Origin: Terebella lapidaria
Lineage: Eukaryota > Annelida > Polychaeta > Terebellida > Terebellidae
DNA: 64,000 nt
Assembly: GCA_949152475.1 (NCBI GenBank)
Contig: OX424568.1
Span: 23,597,667 to 23,661,666, forward strand
Direction of reading: 5' to 3'
Below the pieces are notes generated by a model, which saw only the letters and a program-made list of their open reading frames with translations, had not been told where the DNA came from and did no database searches. Below, in pieces: positions 25,706 through 36,677 of the stretch. Both the position numbers and the translations under genes were made by a program. Position 1 is the first letter of the stretch; each line of letters opens with the position of its first letter.

Positions 25706-26012
25706 ACTCTTTGGCTTCTTTGCCGTCAGATTCTTTAGCATTGCCTTGATTGTTGCATACATCCTCTCGACTAATTCATTTGTTATCGGGTGATATCATA
25801 TCGTTGTCAATCTGTGAATAGAGAGAAGACGATTAATTTCTTTCTTCAAATCGGGGGTGAACTGGGTTCCAAATCACTTCCAACATCTCGTCTGCAACAC
25901 CAAAGCGACTGAATATGGAAATCAGTGCTTCCGCTGTATGAGACCAACAGGATGTATGAGACCAACTAGGTCGATTGCAACTCCTCTGAATGGTGTATCT
26001 GCTAGTGGACTT
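25706..26012 (-). mobile_element. Ty3/Gypsy-type LTR retrotransposon integrase fossil, short and broken
   Basis: On the minus strand, integrase-core words are recognisable in order: FRGVAIDLVG at the start, a middle block ending in FGTQF, then NELVERM and a tail like AMLKNLTAKKPK. Only about 300 bp of the pol region survives. No LTRs, RT or gag are seen nearby. It is an old fragment broken in several places, lying against the tail of Penelope-like copy 3. Confidence 0.7.
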
Positions 26013-26391
26013 TTGGTAACCCTACACTTAGGGATTGTACAATGACATATATATTGCAGGATCTACGGAAAAGCGTGACATCAGAAATGCGTGACATCGT
26101 GAGATCTGATTCGGCGTTCTCGTTTGGACACATCATCATCGACATTTAATATTAATTCTGATACGGACATTCATGTCACATTGCATCTAAATCTACATGT
26201 CTAGCATATATCAGTTATCTCAGAAGAAAATACTATGTGACTCTAGTATTCTATCTCTTGTTGAATTAGAAGGTGTAAGTAACATCCAAATAATACCACA
26301 CTGTAAGCAGTTTGTTATAATACCTTGATCATACCACCCACTGACTTGTCAATATATCAAACGTCATACATACAAAAATCTTGTAATTAAC
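26013..26391. other. Intergenic stretch without recognisable genes
   Basis: Nothing is recognised apart from two close copies of GTGACATC (26080-26100). Confidence 0.4.
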
Positions 26392-27890
26392 CAGACGTAA
26401 AGGCCTAGAGGCCTTGGGGCATTTCGATACACAACACAATCACAGGTGAACTGTTAATTACTGACAACTCTGCAACCAAAATGATGATGTAGATACATCC
26501 ATTTCAATCCAAGACGACGGTTTCTGAGATATAAATGAAAATAAACGAGATATGGCCCGAAAATGAAAAATGCCGACTCAGCAGCAAAAAAAAATTGGCC
26601 CAGTCACAAATTCACCCGATACCCCCAAGACATGTTTGTCTGGTACCACGAGTCCAAAAACAACATCCATTTCATTCAACGATGTATCGTTCCTGAGATA
26701 TGGCCAAAAATGAAAAATGTCAAGCAAAAAAAATTTGGCCCGGGATCAAGTTGTCCCAACATACCCCTAAGACATAATTGCCTAGTGTCACGAGTCCGAA
26801 AATAACGTCTGTTTCGCTCTACGATGAACCGTTTCCGAGATATGGCCGAAAATGAAAAACGCCGACCCAGCAATGAAAAATTTGGCCCAGGACCAAGTTG
26901 ACTGTTTGCCTGGTGTCACGAGTCCGAAAATAATGTCCGTTTCGCTCTACGACACACCGTTTCCAAGATATGACCGAAAATGAAAAAAGCCGACTCAGCA
27001 AAAAATAAATTGGCCCAGGGCCAAGCTCACCCAACATACCCCTAAGACACATTTCCCCAGTGACGCACCGCGACGCACCGTTTCCGAGATATCGACGAAA
27101 ACGAAAAATGCCGCTTCGGCAGAAAAATTTCGGGTCAAGGTCAAAGTTCATCCATAATACCCCTAAGACATGTTTATCTAGGTCGACGAGTCCGAAAATA
27201 ACGTCCGTTTCGCTTTTACGACGAACCGTTTCTGAGATATCGACGAAAACAAAAAATGCCGACTCGGCAAAAAAATTTCGTGTCAAAGTTAAAGTTCGTC
27301 CATATAACCCTCAAGACATGTTTGTCTAGGTCGACGAGTCCAAAAATGACGTACGTTTCGCTCAACAATGCACCGTTTCCGAGATATCGACGAAAACGAA
27401 AAAATGTCGACTCGGCGAAAAAATTTCGGGTCAAGGTCTAAGTTCATCCATACTACCCCTTAGACATGTTTGTCTAGGGTGACGAGTCCGAAAATAACGT
27501 CCGTTTCACTCTTCGACGCACCGTTTCCGAGATATGCAATGAGCCTCAAGGATGACTAACCAGAATTGTCGTTTGATGGATTGACCCCATAATCGATAGG
27601 GCTCCTCTGCAACACTATATCAACATATATGTCAAGTTTCAGAATGGTAGCACAAGTACTTTTCGAGTTATCATCCGGAAACCATTTGACACAAAATTCA
27701 TCCTCACGGACTAACCGGACCTCGGAGCAGGCTCCAAAACAATAGGGCTCATCTATGTAATATATGTGATTACTGGTGAAATTTTCTCGAAGATTCGTCA
27801 AGGCGTTCTTGATGTATCGTCCGGAAACCGAAAAGTGGAAAAAAAAAATTCTGACAAAACCATAAGGACATTTCGTGCCGAAATGCCCTA
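26392..27890. mobile_element. Tandem-repeat-bearing non-autonomous element, older copy (Helentron-like/HINE-type)
   Basis: Architecture: a 5' end with GACGTAAAGGCCTAGAGGCC; a subterminal repeat GGGCATTTCG (26417-26426); a core of about seven diverged monomers whose start words fall at 26551, 26699, 26841, 26969, 27090, 27238, 27385 and 27533 (spacings 121-148 bp); a unique tail from 27533; and a 3' end with CGAAATGCCC (27879-27888) that is the exact inverse of the 5' subterminal repeat. There is no protein coding capacity. Subterminal inverted repeats, a tandem core and a 3' hairpin are the known signature of Helentron-associated interspersed elements. The class call is inference. Confidence 0.75.
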
Positions 27891-29100
27891 ATAAAAAAAA
27901 ATCTTACAGTCCTTGAGCTTTTCATGAACATTTTGTCTGTTATCTTTATACCATACATATATGTTGATTGACATGAGCATTATCTCAGCGTTGTCAGATC
28001 GATCATTAATACAGTTTGAACAATATGTGGGTTGTCTTGTACGAGTTACTGTGTCTGTGGAGTTGAGTGTTTGAACCCCTGACCTAATATGGAGAACTAG
28101 GCACGAAAAAGGCTCGATGAACAGGATGGACGCAAACGTGGAAGGTGACACTGGACAGTGCAAAAACAGCTTATATATACTCAAGTTTGAATAATTCAAC
28201 AGTTTTGTTTACATATTTGTGATCCCATATATTTGAACATATGTTGAGTATGAACATCTATACTGCTTTGCTTATCATAAGCGAGTTCCATGCATGATTG
28301 AACGAGAGTATTCATGCATTATTCATGCATTTGCTGTTCTGTTTTAAAATGACATGTTGAAATTACGTCCAGGTGATGTTTTGTTATGTTATGGATCTCT
28401 TATTTTCTGTTAATTATATTTGCGTTTGTGTTGTTCTATTTAATGTTGGATGAGTGATGAATACATCATGAATGATATAATCATACTATAATCTTCTAAT
28501 TATGTTTGTTGGTGACAATTGTCGGGTGGTGAATCTTAGCATATGCAATTTCACACCTTTTGATAGGCTTTGTGCTTTGAATCAGAATCCAGTGGCCAAT
28601 TTTTTTTATTTTATTGTGAAGTAAGATGCATTCGGCTTGACAATAGGTTGGCTGAAATCAATTTCAATGAAAACATGGGTACAGTCGTCAGAACGGAACC
28701 TTTGTTTTGAAAGAAAAGGGCTGTTCAGTTACGGGGATTTTACTATTTTCGGGCCTAGTTTGTTGTGGATATGTTGGATTTTGAAGGAACATAAAGGTGA
28801 TATATTTATGAACCATGATCAATGGACTCCTTCATGTCGACAACATGAATCTAGGCACCAGAATTAAGCTTCTATGTGGATCATTAGGCGATTTGTTGAC
28901 GTTTAAGTGCTTTGACATGAGTAATATGCTAATTAGTTCAAAATTTGCTAAATGCTACAGAACTCCAGTTAGCATCCAGAGGTTTCCGAGTCCTGACAAC
29001 TTATTCATTGCATTTCATCCACAAAACCTCATAGAACTCTTCATTTCCGGGTCCGCTAGGCACACTAGTAGACTAAGGGTCAGAAAATGAAAAGGAAACC
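27891..29100. other. Intergenic stretch without recognisable genes
   Basis: AT-rich, with only short frames and no recognisable repeat or RNA gene. Weak ATTCATGCAT repeats lie near 28290-28335. Confidence 0.4.
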
Positions 29101-29174
29101 CCAACAATTTGTCACCTACACTCGATAGTAGGCACGATTCGGCCGTCTGATCTCGAGAGTTTATTGATAAGACT

Positions 29175-30945
29175 GTGATAAGACTGAGGGTTTGTACACA
29201 ACAAATTATTGGATCAACGGTGGTTACTAAGTGAAGAAAAAACTTTATCGTACTATGAGAGCCTGGCTGACAAGTAAACCCCAACATTTTGTCACCTACC
29301 CGATAGTAGCCACGATTATATGATCGAACGTATTGGCCTATCAAGAACGTAAATATTTTCTTCAGGTGTATCAGAAGCCGAAAGCGGAGAGCATCAAACA
29401 AGTGGACATGGATAATTCCGGTATCATTGAAAGATTTCTTCCCATTCACGGTAGAGAGAAGGCACTGAGGCAGTCGTTTGACGAAGCCTTCCACAGTTGG
29501 AAGCAGTGCCTCATGAAATTGAAAAACGCCGAATACCTGGCGGAAGTCACAGACGAGACCACGCACCTGATGGGGAGCATGCATGACGGCGCCTTCACGG
29601 CGCGGATCTACAGTGAGCAGCACCTAACAATTGAGCAGACTTCATGGTTGAGGCGTTTGAGATAAATAAGGAGGATGTGGTCGCCATCGATGAACAGCCT
29701 GGCTTTTATCGTGTGAGCAAGGGCGTTGACATCAACAACCGCGTTATCGGAGTGGCCACGCATTTCAAGATGAACCAGCGGACATCCAAGGATTTCATTC
29801 GTGTGTTTCTTGCCGGGACGATAAGAGGCACGAACCAAGAATTCCTGCTGGGTCAAGCGATAAAGTTGCTCGCCGATTTTGTGTTTATTATGGGATAGCA
29901 CAGCAAAACTGACAGCACGGATGCCCGTTAGTACCACATGTGAAATTATATTTATCTGGCAGCTTCCATTTATTATTTGCCCGCCAAAAAATTTGCCTTA
30001 AGCCCATCGAGAAATTGAGTGATGGCCGCCATATAAGTTCATATTTTCACACCTGGCGCTATCGTGCTTCCCTATGATACAGAGGCGATCATGTCAAATA
30101 TGTAATGGGACCAAGGCGAAGTGACCTGTGAACTGGATACCGACTTCAATGGGCCAGCAACGACAGTGAAGATAACCACGTTCGTGGACGATCAGAGGCG
30201 ACTCGACATGTGTTTCGATGTGGTCGTGTCAGGTCGGTTGTCTTTCTGGCCCGAGGAGGCGAAGGAATGGGAACATCGACCGCGCAAGTGGCCCTCAAAC
30301 TCCACAGTAGAGGCTATTATGAAGGAACACAAGGTACACCTGGTGGCCAAGCCCTCGATCGAGTCGGACGTAAAGCCAGAGCACAGCACGGAGTGGCGCC
30401 TGACATTTCTAGCTGAGAGAAGCCTCACAGAGATGACATGAAATTCACATATTACTTGTTCAAAATTCTTTTCTACAAGTATTTTGAAACGGAGATTGGC
30501 GGAAAATCTTTGGCATCTTACCTGGCAAAGACCACCATGTTTTGGATGTGTGAAGAAATCGAACCGACTGCGTGGACAATTGACAACATCCAGTCAAACC
30601 TCAAGGCCCTGTTTGCTAAGTTATTTCAGAGCCTTGATAACGGACGACTATCACAGTACTTTATACCTGAAATCAACCTACTGGGACCTGACAAGCACGA
30701 GCTAGTGGGCAGCGCCCGGAGTATGGACATACGGTCCAGGCTGCTGGATGACCCCGTGGGCTGCCTGCCTGTCTCCTCCATTGAGAACACGGCCCGGCGA
30801 GTGGACGAGCTCATGCAGCTCACTGAGATCTTGGTCAACTATTACAGACTCGCTGAACAGATATATGCGTGAACCTGAATGTTCCAGACCCACAGACAAG
30901 TCCTCTACCAGCTGGTCACCACCGGACGACGACGACTTGGATTGA
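29175..30945 (+). pseudogene. Full-length cGLR pseudogene
   Basis: This is homologous to the intact receptor across its length, from the 5' leader (TGATCTCGAGAGTTTATTGATAAG resembles 15515-15538) to the DDDDLD end. Lesions seen by alignment: the start ATG is GTG (29175); the segment after ATCAACGGTGG is disrupted and about 150 bp of extra sequence follows before GTATCAGAAGCC; a one-base loss falls inside the E-x-D metal-binding motif (after ACAATTGAG, about 29635); roughly 180 bp of unrelated sequence replaces the region after FVF (29895-30080), and an in-frame stop then follows MSNM; and there are frame changes at the SLTE block (about 30430) and near the C-terminus (about 30865). The Mab-21 C-terminal half (30438-30860) remains largely open. 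It is most likely non-functional. Confidence 0.9.
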
Positions 30946-31640
30946 GTAACAGTCAATGGCACGATCACTATTATCAACATCATGAGTTCCATTGTATGGT
31001 GAAGAATATATCGCTGGAATGTGCCAAATAAAATGCACTTGAATCTATGCTTTAACAGTTATATTCTGTATAAGTATATGTTCACAACACACCTAAAACA
31101 TAAAGTTTTCAAACAATCATATCTCATACGATACTTTGTATAATTTATATTAATTATTTCAAAAACAAATCAAAGACATAATATGTGCGCCTGACTACAT
31201 TATGCTTTAGTTACCTGCGTTTTATCAGTAGCAGTTGAGAGACTCTTTTGGGTTTTTTTTGTTTCTAACACTTTATCATTGGATTGCACATCACGTATGT
31301 CAGTATGCGTATAATAAATGGCCTCTCAGCCGGAATGGATGTCACTAGAAAACTACAAAAGTCTCTTGTGTTTTTTCATGGTGTACTTCATATGACACCC
31401 AAACATCGGGTCATGTATAAAAATAAGTTACAAAAACGTGATACATGTATTGTGCACAATACAGTGTGGTATGTTTGTCGACATCAGACATCATCGTTAC
31501 ACACCCAGTTTCCCTACTTACTGGGCTCAGGCACTTATTTGTCAACACAAAGTTGTCATGGTTAACTTTCCCTCGGGTGAATCATGGTCATGCATATCAT
31601 AAAAATAGACATGAAAGAAGTGCCAAGGGCGCTTTAGCTT
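30946..31640 (+). other. Downstream flank of cGLR pseudogene
   Basis: From about 31.0 to 31.6 kb this is homologous to the flanks following the two other receptor copies (words such as CATCACGTATGTCAGTATG and AACATCGGGTCATGTATAAAAATAAGT). No gene is present. Confidence 0.6.
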
Positions 31641-32169
31641 AATGGCAATTCATTTAGCTTTTTCTGGCCTTTGCAGACAAAATGATGACAGGTAGATATA
31701 GGAATATATATGGATGTATAATAACGGAATACAGGGAATCATATATGGTAGATCTGTTAGAGATGTTGCTCTTGCATCAGACCACCTTCAGTATGCAGAT
31801 TTTTTCGGATAATAATTGGCCAGTGAATCGGCACAAGCGATTCAATCTGAAATGAATATACCCCTCTTGATTTATTTCTCAGTGTTTTTGTATAAAATAT
31901 TATAGAAATTTGATTTTTTTTTTCAAAAAATAAAATTGGCCCAATAGCTAAGATAGGCTACCGTAGAATTTCGGTTGTAAGCATTTCGGGTGAGAAATGG
32001 CCAGAGAGTGTAATAATAAAGACCTTGAGATTTACCAATCAAGACCATCTGTGTGAACTTCAATGTCACCATTAAGCGTGTTCATATGACTTTCTATAAG
32101 TTCATAATACAAACATTAGGTTTATATGCAAGTATTTTGTCTGTAGCATGTTTTAGAACAAAAAATCTC
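31641..32169. other. Intergenic repeats without genes
   Basis: A repeat end resembling CCCAATAGCTAAGATAGGCTACCG at 31939-31962 also occurs near 62.94 kb and, inverted, near 55.74 kb. The stretch 32030-32160 carries the TATGACTTTCTATAAGTTCATAATACAAAC-type dispersed repeat. Confidence 0.5.
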
Positions 32170-33300
32170 AAAACTGATCAGACAGTCAAGAATGCTGGGA
32201 CAGAACATTGGGTTGGCAGCCCCTGGATAATTTTAGCTACGGATCTATGTGCCAGTTCCATAGCACTGACAGTCTTATCATTTAAGTGTACCAATTCTAG
32301 ACCGAAGGTAATCTGTGGAATGGACATAGACCAGTATAACTTTGATAGGCAAAGTGGAGGCACTGGGCTGAAGCGACTACCGAGAGCCGAAGAGGCATGG
32401 AGACTCCGCCTTCCTTTGCTATTAAGTTCATCTAAGACACTGTCCATTCTCTGGGAGTCTGCAACGAGTGGGACGCCGAGATGTTTATCAAAATTAACCG
32501 TCTGGACGACTTGACCTGCAAGAGACATCTCTAACCCGGGGGAGGTGTCTTTTCCAAACACAAGGACATGTGACTTCTGAGGGTTAAAATTATAACGCCA
32601 TTTACGGCTGTGTTCATAAGCAATCCGAAGCATTATCTGGAGATAAGGTTTATGTAAGGCAATCAGGGCGACATCGTCAGCATAAGCAGGACATGCTACA
32701 TCACAACCGGACACACGAGCCCCATAACCACATCGAGTCAGCTGGTCTAAGAGATCGGAATTGAAGGCAACATATAATTTCATGGAGAAGGGACCACCTT
32801 GATGGACACCTTGTTTGGCGACAAACCAGGATGATTGTGCACCAGAAACTAGGACTGAGCATTGAAAACCTTCATAGAAATTCCACATATTGCAACATAT
32901 TGGTGTTGCAACCCAGCTTGGCCAACTTATAGAACAATCCAAAATGCCACACCGTATCAAATGCCTTTTTGCATCTAGTAGACACACATATGTACACAGA
33001 GTTCCCCCCATGACGTAATGATGCTACACTTTCTGCGAGTATAAAGGATGTGTTAAGACTAGATGACCCTTTGAGACGAGCACCCTGAAGGATGTTTATG
33101 TTAGGAGGGCACCTACTCTCGTACCACTGTAACAAGAGTTTTTTCATATACTTTGGAAATGACAGAAAGCAAACTTATGCCCCTATAGTTATCCTTGGAC
33201 AGCATATCCTTATCTTTTCCTTTTGGAATTGGTACAATCACTGCCTTCTTAAATTGTGCCGGGACAATGCCCGTTCTTGGTATGTCCACAATTGATTCCT
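32170..33300 (-). mobile_element. LINE (non-LTR retrotransposon) reverse transcriptase fragment
   Basis: The minus strand encodes RT blocks in order: an N-terminal FKKAVIVPIPKGKDKD block and NYRGISLLSVISKVYE (about 33.17-33.29 kb), KGSSSLNTSFILAESVASLR with KKAFDTVWH (33147-32872), QGVHQGGPFS and the catalytic AYADDVAL (33011-32178), then NFDKHLGVPLV. There is a frame change between the two longer frames (near 32.95-33.0 kb) and another near 33.17 kb. The endonuclease domain and the 3' end are missing. It is a dead, truncated LINE; the clade is not assigned. Confidence 0.88.
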
Positions 33301-33494
33301 AAGCTGTAAAGTCGATAATCAGTGAGATATTAGCCATTTTGTGATCTGATCTTGAAAATGAGGTCAAAGGTCAGGTTCAAAATCATGAGAATATTCAGCA
33401 TATATAATTTCCTCTATGTTCACAATTAATTCCTAAGCTGTAAAGTCGATAACAAGCGAGATATTTTGTTCTCTGACCTGAAAAATGAGGTAAA

Positions 33495-33546
<52 letters not shown>

Positions 33547-34020
33547 TTTTCTTATATAGCGCATAATAATCATTAAAAACAATCTCGTAGCGCTCAACAT
33601 GAGGTAAAGAAGATACAAATAATGATGAATAAGGTCAAAGGTCAAATTCAAGGTCACCATAACATTCAGCACATATCATTTCCTATATATTCACCATGAA
33701 TTCCTAAGCTGTAAAGTCGATAATAAGCGAGATATTAGCCATTTTGTGCTCTGACACTGAAACTATGTTCAAAGTCAAATTCAAGGTCATTAAAATATTC
33801 AATGTATATCTTTTTCTGTCGACAATTGGTTCCCAAGCTATAAAGTCAATAGAGGAGCAAGATATTAGCCTTTTTGTCCTTTGACCTTGAAAATGAGGTC
33901 AAAGGTCGAATCAAGCTCATGGCAATATTCAGCATATATCATTTTCTATATGTTCGCCATTGATTCCTGAGCTGAAAAATCGATAATAATTGAGATATTG
34001 GTCATTTTAGCAATAATATG
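33290..34020. repeat. 134-bp tandem repeat, block 1, with AGGTCAAAGGTCA words
   Basis: The word CCTAAGCTGTAAAGTCGATA or variants starts near 33298, 33431, 33703, 33834 and 33968, a period of about 131-136 bp. A microsatellite insertion accounts for the larger gap. Most units carry GAGGTCAAAGGTCA followed by a further AAGGTCA. Confidence 0.8.
33495..33544. repeat. (AAT)n microsatellite
   Basis: About 16 uninterrupted AAT/TAA units inserted within the 134-bp repeat block. Confidence 0.9.
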
Positions 34021-34039
34021 TCCCATTATAAAGCATAGG

Positions 34040-34465
34040 AGAATTTAACATGGGGAAGTGCCATTTGAGACCGTCGAAAAAATCGAAATGGCCGCCACAC
34101 GCAGACCGGCGATTCAAGGGCAACGAAACTTATACTCGTCATGAAGGTATATTAGAGGAATCTTTTGAAACAAAAATCTCAAATCTGATCAGACAGTTTT
34201 TGAGAGAACGACTGTCAAAGTCCAAAATTAGCCGTTATTCGTCAAAAATGGCCGCCATTTTGAAAATAATTCGAAAATAAAAAAACTAAAAAAATACCTC
34301 CTTTAGGAAATATTTTTAGGCATTTTGTGCAAAATTTCAGAAAGGTTCGTCTGCAAACATTAAAAATAAAAATGTAGACGGACGACGGACGACAGACGCA
34401 GCAGACGACGAACGCAATGCCATGGCAATAGGTTATCGGACTAAAGGTCTGGTAACCTAAAAATT
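34040..34465. mobile_element. Fragment of a TIR element (same family as 54.56-57.71 kb)
   Basis: The right end, GGTTATCGGACTAAAGGTCTGGTAACC, is a hairpin-forming terminus matching the inverted ends at 54.56 and 57.70 kb. The interior shares GGCCGCCACACGCAGACCGG and CAAGGGCAACGAAACTTAT with 56.98-57.03 kb. It interrupts the two blocks of the 134-bp repeat. Confidence 0.65.
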
Positions 34466-34559
34466 TTAATTTGACCATTTAGGACCTCTTGAGCCTACAT
34501 TTAAAGTAGTCCGCTCCAAACAGTGAGGTAACAAAGGGTCAAAATTTAATGTGCAAAAA

Positions 34560-34990
34560 AAAATTCCTAAGCTGAAAAGTCGATAATAAATTATTTATTA
34601 GCCATTGTGTGCTTTAACCTTGAAAAATGAGGTCAAAGGTCCAATTCAAGGTCATCGAAATATTCGGCATACATCATTTCCTATATTTGCACAATTTATT
34701 CCCAAACTGTGAAATCGATATGTTATATATTAGCCATTTCGTACCCTGACCTTGAAAATGATGTCAAAGGGCAAATTCAAGGTCATCAGAATATTTGCCG
34801 TATATCATTTCCTATATATCCACAATTGATTCCCAAGCTATAAAGTCGATAAGAAGCGAGATATTAGCTATTTGTCCTGTGACCTTGGAAATTATGTCAA
34901 AGGTCAAATTCAAGGTCACGAGAATACTCATCCTTTTCTATATGTCCACAATTGGTTCCTAATCTCAATATTAAGTGAAATATTAGTTAG
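34560..34990. repeat. 134-bp tandem repeat, block 2
   Basis: Units start near 34566, 34700, 34834 and 34958. The last unit is followed by GTGTCCCATTATAAAGCATG, which also ends block 1 near 34018. The two blocks are therefore copies of one larger unit. Confidence 0.75.
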
Positions 34991-36677
34991 AATGTGTCCC
35001 ATTATAAAGCATGGGAGAATTTAACATGGGAAAAATCCATTTGGGCCACCTTTGGGCAAAAATGGCCCACTTCTCTCATGGGTTTCTGGTTACGAGTGAT
35101 CAAATGTACCATTATCATTATGATGCATACTCATGAGTTTTTCACCTTGTTCAACCTTGTTCAAGAGAAAATTTTCAAGAGTCATAGACCACGGGCTACT
35201 TTCATAAATATTTAGAAACCAAACCACGCTTTTTTTTATTTCTCTCTCATTATGTCCCGAATATTGGATACATTACCTTGTACATTACCTATGTACATCT
35301 AGCCGTACGCAGCATGATTGCATTATGATTATTCTCTTTCTCGTTGGTCACGTTATGATTATCGTGAATATCCTCATAATGTAACCATTGCAGACGCTAC
35401 ATATCGTTTGAAAATCTGGATTTTTGTTTTGTTTTCTTCGAAGAATATTTATTATAATTCAGAGAATATATATATAGACCTAGCACCACATAAATATCAA
35501 GTGTGTAAATTATCTACATATTATAACAAATAATAAATATCAAAATTCCCTGTTGAAATTGAAACATGGATTCTGCCATTGAACGCATTGAATGCATTTA
35601 GTATAAATACAACTGAAAAATGCATTGATCATGCATGTATTTTACATGCCGATCATGCCAGAAAAAAATCAAATATAAAATACCAATGGCCTGAATGATA
35701 AAATCAAATGCAAACTTACTGTAGTGTTCGTATAATATTCTGATAATGAATTACTGCATATATTTTGATGCCAGTAATTATGATTCGATATAATAATGCC
35801 TCGATAGAAAGGTATACACGTACATTGGATAGACAGGTTGTGAGAAAAATCTGTTGAATTGATACAACAACATCAAACAATCATGCACAATAAAACACAA
35901 CAAACACGAACAAAATCAATATTTTGAATAGACTCGAAACAAACCAACAGCATCACAATGATCAATACACATGTATGTAAAATTATACAAAAACAAAGAT
36001 GTCAATATATATGCATGCAAATTTGCACTTTTATCAAGTAACGATTGCAATTACATACGAATCGAAGGTGCAAATATAGATTTTTATCCATAATATGTTC
36101 AAGTATTTGAGTATACAATACTGGTGCCTTTCCATATGTAAAATTTGCCAAGTGCAATACTCAAAAGAGGTACTTTTCGTCATGAAAACCAAGCGTGTAC
36201 AGTACATACTGATAGTATTTGGCACATCTGTTGTGGAAAAAAATGCAAATCAAAGACACATTCATAACAACTTCATGGCACTTCAATCAATACATTTCTG
36301 TTGCATCTCTAACTCTGAGCATTCATATTGTCATTACCTATTGATGCAATCCCTATTATGCCTACTAGATATATATTATCAAGATAACAGCATTGAAACA
36401 TAATATTATAGTATTCTGTGCAATAACAAAGGAAATCTGACATTTATGTGACCCATGGAAAATTAATCTATGAAGTGAGAGACAACAAATATTTGTGCGA
36501 TAATATACATCATGTACTAATAATGTTTGTTTTCTCTTCTAATTTTTTGTCAAAAATAAATCATGATCTTATACCTTTTATCATGTAAGTTTTCTACCAT
36601 CTCATATGACATAGACAGTTGCTATCTATCTATCACTACCCTCCCCAGCGACCCCCCCCCCCACCCAGTTGCGTTGA
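34991..36677. other. Region downstream of LHFPL6, no gene recognised
   Basis: AT-rich DNA with short frames only. It presumably includes the 3' UTR of the minus-strand gene. A minus-strand AATAAA lies near 35446, but the transcript end cannot be fixed from sequence. Confidence 0.4.
36655..36663. repeat. Short poly-C tract after the LHFPL6 stop codon
   Basis: A run of C (G on the transcribed minus strand) lies about 15 bp past the stop codon, in the presumed 3' UTR. Confidence 0.6.

Noticed and set aside
26563-27441. Small basic proteins on both strands of the older tandem-repeat element
   Set aside because: All are frames through diverged 147-bp monomers; there is no start context, codon bias or domain.
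32053-32514. 153-codon plus-strand frame
   Set aside because: It is antisense to the LINE reverse transcriptase and extends into flanking repeat DNA.
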